A DNA stretch of 14,109 nt. Source: an uncultured Romboutsia sp. Lineage in GTDB: Bacteria > Bacillota > Clostridia > Peptostreptococcales > Peptostreptococcaceae. The DNA is taken from the NCBI GenBank assembly GCA_937880075.1, contig CALFLM010000051.1:1-14109 (forward strand), written 5' to 3'. Each line of letters begins with the position of its first letter. Position 1 is the first letter of the stretch. Shown here piece after piece: positions 14,074 to 14,109 of this stretch. The notes below the pieces were generated by a model. It was given only the letters and a program-made list of their open reading frames with translations. It was not told the origin of the DNA and ran no database searches. The translations under genes and the position numbers were made by a program.

Positions 14074-14109
14074 TTAAAATACTTCATTAGGTAAAGTTAT
14101 TATTTTGTA
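14074..14109 (-). CDS. Possible C-terminal end of a minus-strand gene cut by the window edge
   Basis: The only frame open from the right edge on the minus strand reads YKIITLPNEVF and stops at TAA (14074-14076), about 80 bases before the terminator at 13950-13992. The terminator implies that a minus-strand gene lies here, but eleven residues cannot identify it, and the true stop could be outside the window. Confidence 0.35.
   Translation of the reverse strand, partial: YKIITLPNEVF

Noticed and set aside
1..14109. CRISPR array, tRNA gene, prophage or plasmid functions
   Set aside because: No regularly spaced repeats, no tRNA cloverleaf with CCA or TTCRA arm, and no integrase, phage or replication genes were seen.

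Overview
The window is very AT-rich DNA with strong AGGAGG-type ribosome binding sites, frequent TTG/GTG starts and short T-run terminators. The proteins look like those of low-GC Firmicutes, most likely a Clostridia member of the Peptostreptococcaceae type (Clostridioides/Paraclostridium/Romboutsia relatives). The genus is inferred from general resemblance and was not tested. Almost everything is on the minus strand.

Left part (1-2900): a very strong leftward promoter with an rRNA-type leader (boxA-like CTTTGAAAATTAAAC) points out of the window, so an rRNA operon probably begins just beyond base 1. Divergent from it is a 63-aa hypothetical gene. It converges on a previously unlisted 40-aa gene, and the two share a perfect 20-bp terminator hairpin. 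Then come a membrane-anchored S41 (CtpA/CtpB-like) protease on the minus strand and, divergently, 5-formyltetrahydrofolate cyclo-ligase. A roughly 100-bp MITE-like inverted repeat separates the latter from a large Lon-like AAA+ protease (2902-5325, minus).

Middle part (5326-9904): a compact minus-strand aspartate-pathway operon lysC-asd-dapA-dapB. It runs from aspartate to tetrahydrodipicolinate and so feeds lysine, diaminopimelate for the wall, and (through dapA/dapB products) dipicolinate in spore formers. It ends in a clear terminator. No lysine riboswitch or T-box was recognised in its leader. A 96-nt ungapped repeat (73/96 identical) occurs once upstream of the Lon-like gene and once upstream of lysC, in the same orientation and next to a hairpin both times. 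It is the least explained structure here.

Right part (9905-14109): a single-TM PrcB_C-like small protein with its own large hairpins, then a four-gene minus-strand operon: YtrA-type GntR repressor, ABC ATPase, six-TM ABC-2-like permease and a membrane-anchored extracytoplasmic protein of unknown function. The promoter of this operon carries a palindromic operator overlapping the -10 and spacer, which suggests autorepression as in the ytr operon of Bacillus. At the right edge a terminator and an 11-codon tail suggest another minus-strand gene entering from outside.
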